Shown here one piece after another: positions 5,643 through 5,666 of a DNA stretch of 5,666 nucleotides; position 1 is the stretch's first letter; every line of letters starts with the position of its first letter. The translations under genes and the position numbers were made by a program. The stretch is from an uncultured Corynebacterium sp. Lineage in GTDB: Bacteria; Actinomycetota; Actinomycetes; Mycobacteriales; Mycobacteriaceae. The notes beneath the pieces are model-generated. The model saw only the letters and a list, made by a program, of their open reading frames with translations. It was not told where the DNA came from and did no database searches. The stretch is from assembly GCA_915275065.1 (NCBI GenBank), contig CAJZGD010000170.1, forward strand, positions 1 to 5,666, given 5' to 3'.

Positions 5643-5666
5643 GCAAGGCTGTTGTGGTCTGGGGGT

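Overview
The window is a gene-dense stretch of about 5.7 kb from a moderately GC-rich chromosome, probably a Corynebacterium-type actinobacterium. This placement is an inference. It rests on the subfamily of the tRNA-guanine transglycosylase, an AbiEi/DUF559 single-gene protein of the kind common in corynebacteria and mycobacteria, short spacers, and two genes whose -10 boxes lie so close to the ATG that their mRNAs should be leaderless. I saw no rRNA, tRNA, CRISPR array, insertion sequence or prophage gene.

Layout. Bases 1-311 (+) hold the 3' end of an alpha/beta-hydrolase-like gene, converging on a DUF1963 (YwqG-like) gene (331-1128, -). A short divergent intergenic region follows, then a second, much diverged DUF1963-like gene (1222-2022, +). 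Ten bases after it comes a RimJ/RimL-type GNAT acetyltransferase (2033-2662, +), probably in the same transcript. Next is a tRNA-guanine transglycosylase homologue, tgt (2701-3939, +), which appears to have its own leaderless promoter. It overlaps by 10 bp, tail to tail, a YhhQ/VUT-family queuosine-precursor transporter gene (3930-4577, -), also apparently leaderless. Divergent from the transporter is a 319-residue AbiEi-like protein with a C-terminal DUF559 nuclease-type domain (4683-5642, +). The last 24 bases show nothing.

How the genes work together. The transporter and the transglycosylase make a plausible salvage pair: one imports a 7-deazaguanine precursor of queuosine, the other inserts it at position 34 of GUN-anticodon tRNAs. 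No de novo preQ0/preQ1 gene lies in the window. The most notable point is the transglycosylase itself. All three cysteines of the usual zinc site are replaced although the fourth ligand, a histidine, remains at the canonical spacing. Two residues of the base pocket that separate preQ1-using from queuine-using enzymes are also changed, while the catalytic aspartates are kept. This may mean a changed base or RNA substrate. The remaining genes (DUF1963 pair, GNAT, AbiEi/DUF559) are accessory-type genes with no firm functional link to the salvage pair.
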